A stretch of DNA of 64,000 nucleotides from CBDFMR01 sp965249765 (GCA_965249765.1 CBDFMR010000005.1:2542001-2606000); one strand, 5' to 3'; counted from the first letter of the stretch, positions 53,293-63,124 are shown. The notes: a model not told the origin generated them from the sequence alone. Translations and numbers: made by a program.

Positions 53293-54180
53293 TTAGCCTA
53301 TATTGGTTGGGGCTTTATGCGACCATTTCCATCTTTTATGCGACCAGAGCCATTCTGAGGGATACTTAGATATATGTTTTTCTAGTTCGACCATATAGGT
53401 CTTAATGATGTCGCCAGGAGCTAGATCAGCTGTATATTGAAATAATACCTCAGGAGTAACCTCATAATATCCTCTTTTGATTCTACGACTAAGATACATA
53501 ACCACAGGCCAGTCCTTTTCACGAGCTATATTATCTGCACCATGGAGGCAAGGAGTATCTTGCCCTAAAAATCCAGTCCAATATGCTTTCTCCAGATTGG
53601 AAGGAGTCTGATCCGTGACATACATAAATAGGGTTGGCTTATCTAATAATGTCGCCATTCTTTTTCTGGTTTCGTAGATACTTACCGCCAATACGTCATC
53701 GCTCATTCTTTCCTTTTGAATGAACTTGTTTATATGCTCGTTGGCGATGGGTTTGACAAATACCACGGCTCGATGCTTATGATAGTATCCAATGCATAAT
53801 CCACCCCATTCCCAGTTGGCGCAGTGAGCAGACATTCCAACAACATGGCGGTTATCACTCGCGAATTTATCGGTAAGTTCAGGATTCTTCCAATTGTATC
53901 TTTTCCTGAGACTAGCCTTGCTCATCGACAAACCCTTGATTCCTTCGAGAAGGATATCACTGAGATTACGATAGCTTTCACGCTCTATGACGTTTAGCTT
54001 GTCTTTTGATAATTGAGGAAATGAATGCCTGAGATTATTGCTTACAACATCTCTCCGATACCTTACGATGTACTGCAGTATCAAGGAGAGGCAGTCAGAT
54101 AGCAAGTATAAAATGGGGAAAGGAGTAATCCAAAACAAGAATACCAAAACCCGAAATAATAGATAACCTATATATGCCAT
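53293..54180 (-). CDS. Lipid A biosynthesis acyltransferase (LpxL/HtrB family)
   Basis: A 295-aa membrane-anchored acyltransferase that adds a secondary acyl chain to lipid A. N-terminal helix (LLFRVLVFLFWITPFPILYLLSDCLSLIL), then the conserved RYRRDVVSNNLRHSFP. The HxxxxE catalytic dyad is His119 and Glu124 (SAHCANWEWG), and MYVTDQTPSN and YPSEWLWSHKRWKW close the family pattern. The ATG lies six bases past the T-run of the terminator at 54186-54220, so an independent message would start inside or just after that hairpin. Confidence 0.9.
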   Translation of the reverse strand: MAYIGYLLFRVLVFLFWITPFPILYLLSDCLSLILQYIVRYRRDVVSNNLRHSFPQLSKDKLNVIERESYRNLSDILLEGIKGLSMSKASLRKRYNWKNPELTDKFASDNRHVVGMSAHCANWEWGGLCIGYYHKHRAVVFVKPIANEHINKFIQKERMSDDVLAVSIYETRKRMATLLDKPTLFMYVTDQTPSNLEKAYWTGFLGQDTPCLHGADNIAREKDWPVVMYLSRRIKRGYYEVTPEVLFQYTADLAPGDIIKTYMVELEKHISKYPSEWLWSHKRWKWSHKAPTNIG

Positions 54181-54185
54181 ACTAT

Positions 54186-54220
54186 AAAAAAAGAAAGCCC
54201 CCTAAAATAGGGAGCTTTCT
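54186..54220 (-). terminator. Intrinsic terminator between the RRM gene and lpxL-like gene
   Basis: Minus strand: a 13-bp stem (one mismatch) around the loop TTT, arms 54208-54220 and 54192-54204, followed by seven T residues (54186-54192 on the complement). It is 22 bp after the RRM gene stop and its T-run ends six bases before the downstream ATG. Confidence 0.8.
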
Positions 54221-54242
54221 GAAGATTATTTAACCTATTTGA

Positions 54243-54512
54243 TCAATATCTATCTCTACGTGGTCTGTCTTCTCTAGGCTTAGCTTCTTTCACCACGATC
54301 TCTCTCCCGTCTAGGGTAGAGTCGTTAAGTGCATCGATAGCCGTTCTGGCCTCGTTGTCATCACCCATTTCTACAAAGCCAAATCCCTTGGATCGGCCAG
54401 TAAATTTGTCCATGATGATCTTGACTGAATCAACAGATCCAAAATCCTCAAAAGCACTTCTTACAGTGTCTTCTTCAGTCGAATAATTCAATTTTGCTAC
54501 AAAAATATTCAT
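54243..54512 (-). CDS. RRM-type RNA-binding protein
   Basis: 89 aa, a single RNA recognition motif: RNP2 is IFVAKLNY and RNP1 is RSKGFGFVEM, followed by a basic tail (PREDRPRRDRY). Such proteins in Bacteroidota and cyanobacteria are often cold-induced RNA chaperones. The 165-bp upstream stretch (54513-54679) has no gene and may form a regulatory leader. Confidence 0.93.
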   Translation of the reverse strand: MNIFVAKLNYSTEEDTVRSAFEDFGSVDSVKIIMDKFTGRSKGFGFVEMGDDNEARTAIDALNDSTLDGREIVVKEAKPREDRPRRDRY

Positions 54513-54679
54513 AATAAAAAAATAAAAAAGTTTGATGTAATTCTCCTTTCTAAAGCAAAATCAAACAGGATACGCTAAAAAAAATCGAAATACAATTAAA
54601 AAAAAATGTGGGTCACATTTGACCCAATTCAACATCGATTGTGACATCGATATGCAAATTTAACCTAATAATTTCAGGA

Positions 54680-55036
54680 TTAGTTCACTTTTTTTGATTT
54701 CTTTTTACTCGACTTTGCAAGAGGATTAAACGCCAATGCAAGATCAAGGTAATACTCGAGGTCATCATCAAGATCTGTACCCTCAGGATATACGAATAGA
54801 TATCCTTTCATGGGTCTTCCAGTAAAATCCATAGGTTTACAGCCAGCACGCATTAGAGCTGTAGTTTCATCAACTGGATTGACACGTGCCACGAGCCTTT
54901 CCTCGTGGACACCTATACACATTTTGTCATCCACCATAAAGCACATGCCGCCAAACATTTTCTTCTCAGCAAATTGAATCCGTTTGAAATTCAACTGGAG
55001 GCGTATCCTTTCTGTGAGATGTTCATCGTAAGCCAT
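54680..55036 (-). CDS. TfoX N-terminal-domain protein
   Basis: 118 aa. YDEHLTERIRLQLNF, EKKMFGGMCFMVDDKMCIGVHEERLVARV, MDFTGRPMKGYLFV and a Lys-rich end (KSSKKKSKKVN) match the TfoX/Sxy N-terminal domain alone. Full TfoX activates competence genes with CRP; stand-alone N-domain proteins have no established role. The gene begins 10 bp after the sugar dehydrogenase ends, on the same strand, so they may be co-transcribed. Confidence 0.88.
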   Translation of the reverse strand: MAYDEHLTERIRLQLNFKRIQFAEKKMFGGMCFMVDDKMCIGVHEERLVARVNPVDETTALMRAGCKPMDFTGRPMKGYLFVYPEGTDLDDDLEYYLDLALAFNPLAKSSKKKSKKVN

Positions 55037-55045
55037 TATACCGTA

Positions 55046-56446
55046 TTATCGATTGATGAATATAGATTTTGTTATAGACCTTCCATCCAATGCAATCCTT
55101 ATGTAGTAGATTCCTGTTTCTATGTCCGATACAGAAATAATGTTCTCGGCTGAGGATAGCTTTGCTGAGAGTGTTTCTTTTCCATCGATACTAAATAGCC
55201 TAGCAGTAGCATTCAACAAGATGGGTGGTATTTTGATGACCATTTCTTCATTGATCGTAGGATTGGGATATATGTCAACACAAGACTTGCATATGGTATG
55301 GTCATCAGATGATGAGGTAAAATCAACATTGCGGTATTCTATTATTCTATTGGGTCCTGAGCTGGGATATCCTGGGCCGTTAGTTGCAAGATATATGGCT
55401 CCGTTATAAGGATTAGTGCAAATGTCTCTTAGTCTTCCATATTGTGTGAAGTATGATTTTTCACCTGTTATGCTAGTACCATCTTCATCAAAACTGAGTA
55501 CTGATATACGTTGAAATCCTCCTCCCAAGCCTCCCAATACTGCCATCAACATTTTACCCTTCCATTCTGGAATGGCATCATGATTATAGTATTCAATACC
55601 ATTGACAGCTATGCAAGGTGACCATTCTGTTAGAGGTTCCATTACGTTGAACTGATTACAAAAATTCTGCTCAACCGTTGTGTTGCACTCACCTTGAACA
55701 GTAGGCCAGCCATAATTTCTACCCGCTTCTATTATGTTGAATTCATCTGATTGCTGAGCACCATGCTCAGATGAGTACAAGTTACCCTTGGGGCCATAGG
55801 CAAGACCTTGGGCATTCCGATGCCCTTTGGTGTAGATGTAACTTGATGGATCAGGATTATCATCAGGTATGCTACCATCAAGGTTAAGCCTGAGAAGTTT
55901 ACCATTAAGACTACTATCATTTTGGGACAATGAACTTTCTCCCTTGTCTCCTGTCGTCATGAGTATTTTATTATCATTGCTTATCAGCAAGCGTGATCCA
56001 TTGTGGATACCACCTGCCGGTAGGTTATCAAGCAGGACTACTTCGTTGATAAGCTGAGAACCATCCCAATCAAAAACTACCAGCCGTTCTCTAATTTCAA
56101 ATCCTTCAGGAGAATACGTGTATACAAGAAAAACCTTGGGCTCATTTTCAAAGTTAGAATGAAGTGTCATACCCAATAGACCCGGCTCAGAGTCCCATAA
56201 AACTTGAGATTCTAGGTCTAATGACTCACTTATCATTCCAGACTCGGGCTCTATCCTTAGGACTCTTCCTACTTTCTCAGTTACCCATATATGGTCATCA
56301 GGACCCCATAATATTTCCCATGGGACATCGAGGCCTACTGCTACTTCTCTTTCCGTCAGGACTGTACTATCCAGTGTTACTGTCGACTGACTATAAATCA
56401 ACAAAGGAGATAAAAAGAGTACTGCAATTATTAACGACTTAGGCAT
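55046..56446 (-). CDS. PQQ-dependent sugar dehydrogenase (GSDH-like), T9SS-exported
   Basis: Signal peptide IIAVLFLSPLLIYSQ, then a beta-propeller of the glucose/sorbosone dehydrogenase type: VPWEILWGPDDHIWVTEKVGRVLRI, the GGIHNGSRLLISNDNKILMTTGD region, HRNAQGLAYGPKGNLYSSEHGAQQSDEFNII (PQQ-site segment) and LRDICTNPYNGAIYLATNGPG. The C-terminal 80 residues are a Por sorting domain starting VDIYPNPTINEE. It oxidises an aldose at the cell surface if the cofactor is supplied. 466 aa. No PQQ operon is seen; a PqqB-like hydrolase at the window end is of the stand-alone kind. Confidence 0.9.
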   Translation of the reverse strand: MPKSLIIAVLFLSPLLIYSQSTVTLDSTVLTEREVAVGLDVPWEILWGPDDHIWVTEKVGRVLRIEPESGMISESLDLESQVLWDSEPGLLGMTLHSNFENEPKVFLVYTYSPEGFEIRERLVVFDWDGSQLINEVVLLDNLPAGGIHNGSRLLISNDNKILMTTGDKGESSLSQNDSSLNGKLLRLNLDGSIPDDNPDPSSYIYTKGHRNAQGLAYGPKGNLYSSEHGAQQSDEFNIIEAGRNYGWPTVQGECNTTVEQNFCNQFNVMEPLTEWSPCIAVNGIEYYNHDAIPEWKGKMLMAVLGGLGGGFQRISVLSFDEDGTSITGEKSYFTQYGRLRDICTNPYNGAIYLATNGPGYPSSGPNRIIEYRNVDFTSSSDDHTICKSCVDIYPNPTINEEMVIKIPPILLNATARLFSIDGKETLSAKLSSAENIISVSDIETGIYYIRIALDGRSITKSIFINR

Positions 56447-56515
56447 TTACATAGATTTAAAATACTAAAGTAAGTAATTATGATAAGGCAAGGGGATTAA
56501 CATTTCCAGAATGTC

Positions 56516-57091
56516 CTACACAGGATCACCTGTATGTTCTGATCTCAATAATGTAAATATCATGGTATCAATAAATTTACCATTGAAGTAATAATTTTGT
56601 CTAATCTGACCGTCTTTGGAAAATCCATTTCTTTGGAGGCTCGCCATTGACTTGACGTTGATTGGGCTAGTCCTTGCTTCTATAGAATTAAAACCAATGG
56701 TTGAAAATCCAAAATCGATAACGGTAGCCATGGCTTCTGACATGATTCCTTTTCCATGCAAATCCGGATGCAATATATAGCCAATTTCTCCTCGATAATT
56801 CTCCTCCTGGATTCTGTAATAACCGATGGTTCCCATTAGCTTATCATCATCCTTTGCGGTAATCGCCCACAAGATGGCAGTACCAGCGTTGGATAGTTTT
56901 TCAATTTCTGATATGAGCTCATGAATATCCTCGATTCGCTTGGCAAGAGGCCGATCAATGTACTTCATGATCTCGGGATTTGATCGCAATACAAACAAAT
57001 CTTCGTCGTCTTGTTTTATAAGTTCCCTTAAGACAAGTCGGTCGGTCTTCAAGGTAGGTGCAGGGGCAAGTGGTAGGTTGAGAGATTTCAT
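56516..57091 (-). CDS. GNAT N-acetyltransferase, RimJ/RimL-like
   Basis: 191 aa. APTLKTDRLVLRELIKQDDEDLF is the RimJ/L-like start. MGTIGYYRIQEENYRGEIGYILHPDLHGKGIMSEAMATVIDFGF carries the acetyl-CoA loop (Q/RxxGxG-type, here HGKGIM), and IEARTSPINVKSMASLQRNGF is the acceptor side. Ribosomal protein or small-molecule acetylation cannot be decided. It follows the DUF1761 gene. Confidence 0.88.
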   Translation of the reverse strand: MKSLNLPLAPAPTLKTDRLVLRELIKQDDEDLFVLRSNPEIMKYIDRPLAKRIEDIHELISEIEKLSNAGTAILWAITAKDDDKLMGTIGYYRIQEENYRGEIGYILHPDLHGKGIMSEAMATVIDFGFSTIGFNSIEARTSPINVKSMASLQRNGFSKDGQIRQNYYFNGKFIDTMIFTLLRSEHTGDPV

Positions 57092-57100
57092 CTAATAAGA

Positions 57101-57128
57101 AAGGAGAAAGAGCATGCCCTTTCTCCTT
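57101..57128. other. Perfect 10-bp hairpin between DUF1761 and GNAT genes
   Basis: AAGGAGAAAG (57101-57110) pairs with CTTTCTCCTT (57119-57128), 8-base loop. It has only a T/C-rich, not pure-T, tail on the minus strand. It may be a weak terminator of the DUF1761 gene or a 5' structure before the GNAT start 10 bases later. Confidence 0.5.
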
Positions 57129-57147
57129 ATGTTTTGTAATACGAATA

Positions 57148-57660
57148 TTAACTTAATGGTGCCCATTCAAGCACCTTGCAAAGAATTCCTCCCATCAAGG
57201 CAAGGCATACCACCCAGTATCCAGTATGAATGAAGGTATATGTCCAACCCCTTCTTTCAAAAAGAGCATTGATACCAATGATCGGAAGGACAAAGAATAT
57301 AGCACCGACAACACCGTGGAGTGCTCCATGGCCGAAAGTTCTAAATCTACCACCGTATTCAGTCATTAACTGTGTGAATAGCTGCTGAGCTTCACTTCCA
57401 GATTGCATGAGATCAGGCATCATCGACTGAGCTATACCATTTTGATGTATCACTAAACCACTTAGTGCAAAGGCAACCATTACACTAAAGATATAGGAGA
57501 CACCAAAAATCACAGGCATATTACCGCCTTGGAGATCGTCTTCGGTGAAACCGTTGATGTTCATCCATTTGTTGCCAAACATCATTTTTCCATACCAGAG
57601 GAATCCAACTAGTAAAGGAATGAGTGCTACAATAAAAAACCAGTAAAAATTTGAAGGCAT
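57148..57660 (-). CDS. DUF1761 membrane protein
   Basis: 170 aa with four predicted helices: FYWFFIVALIPLLVGFLWYGKMMFG, VIFGVSYIFSVMVAFALSGLVIHQ, ALHGVVGAIFFVLPIIGINALFERR and TYTFIHTGYWVVCLALMGGILCKV. WYGKMMFGNKWM is the DUF1761 signature. Function unknown. Confidence 0.88.
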   Translation of the reverse strand: MPSNFYWFFIVALIPLLVGFLWYGKMMFGNKWMNINGFTEDDLQGGNMPVIFGVSYIFSVMVAFALSGLVIHQNGIAQSMMPDLMQSGSEAQQLFTQLMTEYGGRFRTFGHGALHGVVGAIFFVLPIIGINALFERRGWTYTFIHTGYWVVCLALMGGILCKVLEWAPLS

Positions 57661-57772
57661 AATTATAAGTTTTGATTTGAAGTAAAATGAAAGTCAAGAT
57701 AATCAATATCCCGCATAGTAATGACACAATTGTCCATAGAGGCTTAAGCTCGCTGCCATGAACTCAAGGTTA

Positions 57773-59383
57773 TTAGTAAATAGAAAATTTAGTTGCCGTT
57801 TTTGCGGAATCATTAAAAACGGAAATAAAATATGTTCCTACAGACCAGCCAGCAACATCAAGTGTAATCAGGTTCTTGCCAAAAACTGATGGATTGGTAA
57901 GTCCATGCCATACCAATCTGCCAGAGGCATCATTGATTACAACTTCGTGTTCTTCAAACTGATCCGTTTGATATTCTGCCACAATAATTCTGTCATTAGA
58001 GGTAGGATTGGGAGTAATGGATACGATTTCTAGATCACCAATTTGTGCAGGACCACAAATGCTTTCAAGTCCAGATATTGCTGAGAACATATCCAGCCGA
58101 CCACCACTGACTGTCTTACCTTCTAAGGTGGAATTGGTTGCAGCATTGTCGAGTATGGCATTCTTAATGACCAAGGCTGCACTACCTGGATTGGACCTGT
58201 ACAAAATTGAGAATTCAGAACAGTCAATGTCATACATTACGGCAATCGCCCCAGTTACGTGTGGGCAAGATGCGGACGTTCCATGAAAATTAGCATAACC
58301 ATGACTCAGGTTTAAACTATTGACCCCTTCACCAGGTACACCAAGATCAATGTGAGTTGATCCGTAACCCGCCGATTCTTCGAGCTCATCTGATTCGTTT
58401 ACGTTCGTAATGGCGATGAGGTAATCACTGGTACAAGTAGTAGGCATATCTCCCTCGGTGTCGACATTGGTGTTGCTGTTTGTTGTCGCAACTGCACTCA
58501 ATACTCCAGCTTCTCCCAGTAAATCATATTGGTCACACCACATTGGAAATTCAGTACCAAATCTATTATTTATTCCAAATGAACTGTTGGTTGCCACCAC
58601 AAAAGCTCCCTCGACACCATCCGTCTGATTGTAAGCCAATCTATGCGAACGGACATATTCATATGCCTCAATGATCTCTGACTCAAACTGAGTACCGCTC
58701 ACAAGCATAATGCGCGCATTCCAACTTACACCACTGATTCCAACACCGTTATTTCCTTCAGCTCCAGCTATTCCCATCACCTGTGTTCCATGTAGACCTT
58801 CCAGGTGATCATCATTTCCTGTCTTGATATTTAGCCCATAATAGTCATCAATGTATCCATTGGAATCATTGTCAATTCCGTCATCAGGAATCTCACTTTT
58901 GTTAAACCAAATATTGTTCTTGATATCAGGATGAGTAATGTCAAACCCATCGTCAATAATAGCAATAACGATCTCCTTGCCTTCAGAATTAGTGCCCCCT
59001 GTACCGAAGTCCCAAGCCTTGGTGGCTTGAATGAGCTGCAAGTTCCATTGTGATGAAAACTGAGGATCATTAGGTGTAGCTCGTAGAGATACTCGCTCAT
59101 CCACTTTGACTATGGCTACGTTTCTCATTGCGGTCAGCTCTTTTGTCACGTCCGCAATATTTAAGTTAGTTTCTAAGATCAAAGAGACCAGCCCTGCATC
59201 AGACGAAATGACTTTGTGCTCAATTATATCAAGAAACAAATCATCTCTTTCTATCTGTGATATGAATTCTTGACAATAGTTGCTATCCACCAGCTTAACG
59301 ATAAAACGTAATTTCTTTGATGTTGACCCAAAGGCCAAGCTGAGGATAAAAACAAATAGTACAGATAAAAGCTTGTTATTCAT
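57773..59383 (-). CDS. Subtilisin-family (S8) serine protease with T9SS sorting domain
   Basis: Secreted protease, 536 aa from the ATG at 59383 (the frame runs on to 59461, adding 26 unneeded residues). Signal peptide LLSVLFVFILSLAFG, an inhibitor-like propeptide to about residue 105, then the catalytic triad Asp144 (IAIIDDGFDITHPD), His198 (LHGTQVMGIAG) and Ser370 (FHGTSASCPHVTG). Cys-containing loops are present. The end (ITPNPTSNDRIIVAEY to TKFSIY) is a Por sorting domain. It acts outside the cell, probably on proteins. Confidence 0.93.
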   Translation of the reverse strand: MNNKLLSVLFVFILSLAFGSTSKKLRFIVKLVDSNYCQEFISQIERDDLFLDIIEHKVISSDAGLVSLILETNLNIADVTKELTAMRNVAIVKVDERVSLRATPNDPQFSSQWNLQLIQATKAWDFGTGGTNSEGKEIVIAIIDDGFDITHPDIKNNIWFNKSEIPDDGIDNDSNGYIDDYYGLNIKTGNDDHLEGLHGTQVMGIAGAEGNNGVGISGVSWNARIMLVSGTQFESEIIEAYEYVRSHRLAYNQTDGVEGAFVVATNSSFGINNRFGTEFPMWCDQYDLLGEAGVLSAVATTNSNTNVDTEGDMPTTCTSDYLIAITNVNESDELEESAGYGSTHIDLGVPGEGVNSLNLSHGYANFHGTSASCPHVTGAIAVMYDIDCSEFSILYRSNPGSAALVIKNAILDNAATNSTLEGKTVSGGRLDMFSAISGLESICGPAQIGDLEIVSITPNPTSNDRIIVAEYQTDQFEEHEVVINDASGRLVWHGLTNPSVFGKNLITLDVAGWSVGTYFISVFNDSAKTATKFSIY

Positions 59384-59592
59384 TGATTCAAATATTTCAA
59401 AGTCAAAGGTAGAACGAATAAATGATTTCTTTAATATATTATTTAATGAAGGAAGCTTCAAGACAGTAAATGATCTTTTCTATTTGCAAGAACTTTTAAA
59501 GTCCGACAACCATACCACGAGAAGAATTCTCCATCTACCAACATTACTTTTTTACTGAGAAAGACTGATAATTCAGTTAAATGGACTTCGAC

Positions 59593-60471
59593 TCATTTTA
59601 GATTGACAAAAACCAGCTTATTGCCTTTGATAACTAGTCGAGAGATATTGGATATTGAATACTTGGAAAAATCACCAATCTCTGACCAACTGTCAGAAGT
59701 TGAAGGATTAATATAATACAATTTGCTTCCAGATGCCATGATAATAGAATCATCACTAAGGAGCTCAAAGTCTTCTTTTTGATCAAAAAGCTGTGTGATG
59801 ATTTCTGTTCTTCTAGATCTAGGGTCAAAGGATTTGAGAAACCAAAAGTCCTCCCTTACCTTGTGAACAAAAATTACGTTTCCATTCCTGTCCACTTTGA
59901 GACAGCGCCCTATATCATCAATGATTATTTCATTTTTATCGGTTTCTATATTGGCAATAGCCAACTTGTGCGTGTCATCAACTAGGAACAAGGCTACTTC
60001 TTCTTGACTGAGCCAGATATAGTAACCGACATTACCGATCGTTCTGAGCACATTTCCCCCAAAATTACTGCGATCCTCTGGATAAGTCCATAACAACTGG
60101 GTTGTACCATCCTTTTCTACTCTCACACAAGAAAAATGTCCATGATGAGGAGAAACTGCTGGAGAGTACTCGTCTTCATCAGTTGCAGTTACCCTTAGCA
60201 ATGACTTTTTTATGAGATTAAGCTCAATAATATCATTCTTATTGCCATAAACGTCCGTAGTGATATACAAGCTACTATTGTCTTTAAATGAAGGTTGGTT
60301 GTTGTATCCTGATGGATTGAAATTACTTAGATAAGTTGGATTTTTAAATCTGAAGTTATCTCCCGTTCTGGTGAAATTGAACAAATATAAATCAGTCTCA
60401 GGTAGATCCTGCGTATAGGCAGCATTGGCACAGAAAAGAAATAAGAAGGCAAGAAGACACGAGTACTTCAT
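59593..60471 (-). CDS. Secreted TolB-like beta-propeller protein
   Basis: 292 aa with a signal peptide (LLAFLFLFCANAAYTQ). Repeats such as SFKDNSSLYITTDVYGNKNDIIELNLIKKSLLRVTATDEDEYSPAVSPHHGHFSCVR match PD40/TolB-type blades, and GSKLYYINPSTSDSWSEIGDFSKYSISNISRLVI continues the propeller. No enzymatic motif, anchor or sorting domain is seen. Probably a periplasmic binding protein. Confidence 0.75.
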   Translation of the reverse strand: MKYSCLLAFLFLFCANAAYTQDLPETDLYLFNFTRTGDNFRFKNPTYLSNFNPSGYNNQPSFKDNSSLYITTDVYGNKNDIIELNLIKKSLLRVTATDEDEYSPAVSPHHGHFSCVRVEKDGTTQLLWTYPEDRSNFGGNVLRTIGNVGYYIWLSQEEVALFLVDDTHKLAIANIETDKNEIIIDDIGRCLKVDRNGNVIFVHKVREDFWFLKSFDPRSRRTEIITQLFDQKEDFELLSDDSIIMASGSKLYYINPSTSDSWSEIGDFSKYSISNISRLVIKGNKLVFVNLK

Positions 60472-60502
60472 GGTCTAAAAATAGAAAATGACAAGATATT
60501 CC

Positions 60503-62152
60503 TTAGAATTTATTGGGAGAGCGCATTATTCTGCTCCAATTTATGCCATTGCCGATGCTTCCATTCTTAGTTGAAAACCAGATTATCATAGGCTTACCTA
60601 CAATGTGGTCATATGGAACAAAGCCCCAAGACCTGGAATCCTCAGAATTGTGTCTGTTGTCACCCATGGCCCAATAATAGTCTTGTTTAAATGTATAGTT
60701 GTTCGTTTGATTGCCATTGATATAATACTGTCCCGATTTCACCTCCAGATCATTGTTCTCGTAAACGGATATTGCGCGTCGATAAAGGGCAATATTCTCC
60801 GGAGTCAATTGTATGGTGCTACCTTTGGCAGGTATCCAGATCGGACCGTAATTGTCACGTGACCATGACGCAAAGTTCTTTTTGTCATGTGGGAACAGAA
60901 CACCGGGTTCTGGTCTGAAAGGCCACTCAGTAACTTTAATTCCCGTATCAAGACTCTTGATTTTTTCTACCTGGCCGGCATCAAGGTGAAAGCCATGTCT
61001 ACCTTTTGGGAAGGTTTTACCTCTAGGAAACTGACCGCGAGGTTCGTAATCCATTTTATCGATACCCCAGTCATCCAACTTATCAATTTTTACATTGAAA
61101 GGGAAATCTACCATATACAGAAACTGCATTTTTTCTGGATTCTCAAGTTTTTTTCCATCAATAAATGTCTGTTTATTGATGATCTGTAGTGTATCGCCCG
61201 GCCCAGCAAGACATCGCTTGATGTAGTGATCTTTCTTGTCTATAGGTCGAGTTACAAAATCCTTCTTTTTGACCAATTTACCTAATTCACGATCCGAATT
61301 CATGATGCCGGGACTTCTCGCCACCTGGCCCACTGTATATGATCTCTGTGAAGTGATATAAACACTATCACCGACTGGCCAGTTGAATACTATGTTGTCA
61401 TTAACATCAATGGATTCCATAGCCTTAAATCTTTTAAAAGGAAGATTTGGCTTTTCGAGATATGATTCTCCACTGGTAAATGGTATCCTATTATGGAGTA
61501 GTGGAATCATTGCTATTGTCTTGGGAGTTCTAAGACCGTAGGCAGCCTTTGATACAAATAGAAAATCCCCAACAAGCAGCGATCCTTCCATCGACGGTGT
61601 TGGGATTACAAATGCCTCGAACAAGAACATTCTGATGAAAGCAGCTGCAAAAACGGCGAAGAAAATAGACTCTACCCATTCACGTGCAGGTCCTTTCTTA
61701 TATGGGTTGCTACTCATGAGTTTCTTTAACTCCCTGTCTTTTCCATTTTCTATGGCTTCTTTTATTTTAATGGCGTACTCCTTCTCCATAAGAAGGGTTT
61801 TGCCGACATACTTTGCATCTTTGTCCATGCCCAGTTTTCCGAGTATGGATGGTGCATACAATACAGCGGCAGCCGTGTGCTTGAATTTGTACTTCCCAAA
61901 TGATCTAACAAGGTCAACAGCCATCCCGGTAAATATGAAAATATTGACAATAGGAATAAGCAATAGTAAAGCCCACCACCTAGGTCTACCGATGACATCA
62001 CACCACTCAAGGAAATTAAGTCCAGGCACCAAGCCCTTCCATCCGTCTACTGCCGCCTTGGGAAACAAGAAGTAAAGGGCAATACTCAACAAGACATAGG
62101 AAATAATGATAAACCAAATAATCACCATACTAACGTTACATTGATATGCCAC
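60503..62152 (-). CDS. lepB: Signal peptidase I, long Bacteroidota type
   Basis: 549 aa, about twice the length of E. coli-type enzymes. A DUF5684-like membrane N-domain (AVDGWKGLVPGLNFLEWCDVIGRPRWWALLLLIPIVN) is followed by the protease: catalytic Ser187 (IPTPSMEGSL) and Lys312 (YIKRCLAGPGD), and the late box YWAMGDNRHNSEDSRSWGFVP. A roughly 125-residue insert separates the two catalytic residues, and a second insert (about residues 330-490) separates Lys312 from the last box; both are usual in this phylum. Removes signal peptides of exported proteins, including the T9SS cargo here. Confidence 0.92.
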   Translation of the reverse strand: MAYQCNVSMVIIWFIIISYVLLSIALYFLFPKAAVDGWKGLVPGLNFLEWCDVIGRPRWWALLLLIPIVNIFIFTGMAVDLVRSFGKYKFKHTAAAVLYAPSILGKLGMDKDAKYVGKTLLMEKEYAIKIKEAIENGKDRELKKLMSSNPYKKGPAREWVESIFFAVFAAAFIRMFLFEAFVIPTPSMEGSLLVGDFLFVSKAAYGLRTPKTIAMIPLLHNRIPFTSGESYLEKPNLPFKRFKAMESIDVNDNIVFNWPVGDSVYITSQRSYTVGQVARSPGIMNSDRELGKLVKKKDFVTRPIDKKDHYIKRCLAGPGDTLQIINKQTFIDGKKLENPEKMQFLYMVDFPFNVKIDKLDDWGIDKMDYEPRGQFPRGKTFPKGRHGFHLDAGQVEKIKSLDTGIKVTEWPFRPEPGVLFPHDKKNFASWSRDNYGPIWIPAKGSTIQLTPENIALYRRAISVYENNDLEVKSGQYYINGNQTNNYTFKQDYYWAMGDNRHNSEDSRSWGFVPYDHIVGKPMIIWFSTKNGSIGNGINWSRIMRSPNKF

Positions 62153-62258
62153 AAAGATATAAAAGACTATCTGTTAATATTTTCGTAATTGCGATGAGGG
62201 TTGATGAAAAACAGGATGAACGATGCAATAAATCGTATTAAGGAATTCGGGGGATGGA

Positions 62259-63005
62259 TTATCTATCTTTAATCTTGACGTCGAGCTTATGGTTTCTATT
62301 TTTGGTGCGGTAATTCAAGATCTTAATTTGCCTTCTTTTTCCTAAGAGTATACTATCGAAAATTGTCGCCAACACTAGGCTTTCGTACTGAGGCATCGTA
62401 AAATCCCATTCATTATTAACACTCCAATCGATAGTCCTTGCTCTTAATATTTTGCCACCCGATTCTATATTTATTTCCAACAACGTGCCGGGAAGAGCAA
62501 TGTGAAACAAAGGTCCTGAAATAAATCTAAGCTCTGCGGTATACCAGATTGTCATATGATTTGAGGTGTCCATCGGTATGGCCTTGTAACATTCGTAACC
62601 AAGGATATCTTTGGATTCATCTAACAAGTTCCATTCTATATTTACGCCATTTCGATCTACGTATATTTCTTCTCTCATGAAGGTCATCCGTTGAATAGAT
62701 TCGCCTTTCGATCTATCGATATAATAAACTTCATTGGAATTCTCCATCGGATCAGTGTCCTTAGCGGAGCTACTCGATCGATATCTATAACAAATGGACC
62801 TATCACCATCGGTTGTCAAATTGTAGAGGAAGTCGTATTTCTTGCTAAAAGATTTTCTCAGGATTTTGACAGACTCAGTAATACTACTCTCAGGAAATTC
62901 TTCAGCATATACAATTGTAAGAACAGAATCTTGGCCGTGTAGGCATGTGGTCAGAAGCAGTCCATTGAATAGAATTAACAGTGAATGTAAAATACTCCTC
63001 CTCAT
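62259..63005 (-). CDS. GLPGLI-family secreted protein
   Basis: 248 aa, signal peptide LLILFNGLLLTTCLHGQ. The region ILGYECYKAI, IWYTAELRFISGPLFHIALPGTLLEINIESGG matches the GLPGLI pattern (with ALPGTLLEI in place of GLPGLILEI). Function unknown; Bacteroidota-specific and periplasmic. Confidence 0.82.
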   Translation of the reverse strand: MRRSILHSLLILFNGLLLTTCLHGQDSVLTIVYAEEFPESSITESVKILRKSFSKKYDFLYNLTTDGDRSICYRYRSSSSAKDTDPMENSNEVYYIDRSKGESIQRMTFMREEIYVDRNGVNIEWNLLDESKDILGYECYKAIPMDTSNHMTIWYTAELRFISGPLFHIALPGTLLEINIESGGKILRARTIDWSVNNEWDFTMPQYESLVLATIFDSILLGKRRQIKILNYRTKNRNHKLDVKIKDR

Positions 63006-63124
63006 CCCTTTTAGACGAACAAATGTCGTAAATGTTTAACGACAACTTGTTTTAATCTAACATTAACGAGACCCGCAGTACAACATGAATCCTTAAATCA
63101 GTGTTTAATCTAAAACCAATCTTT

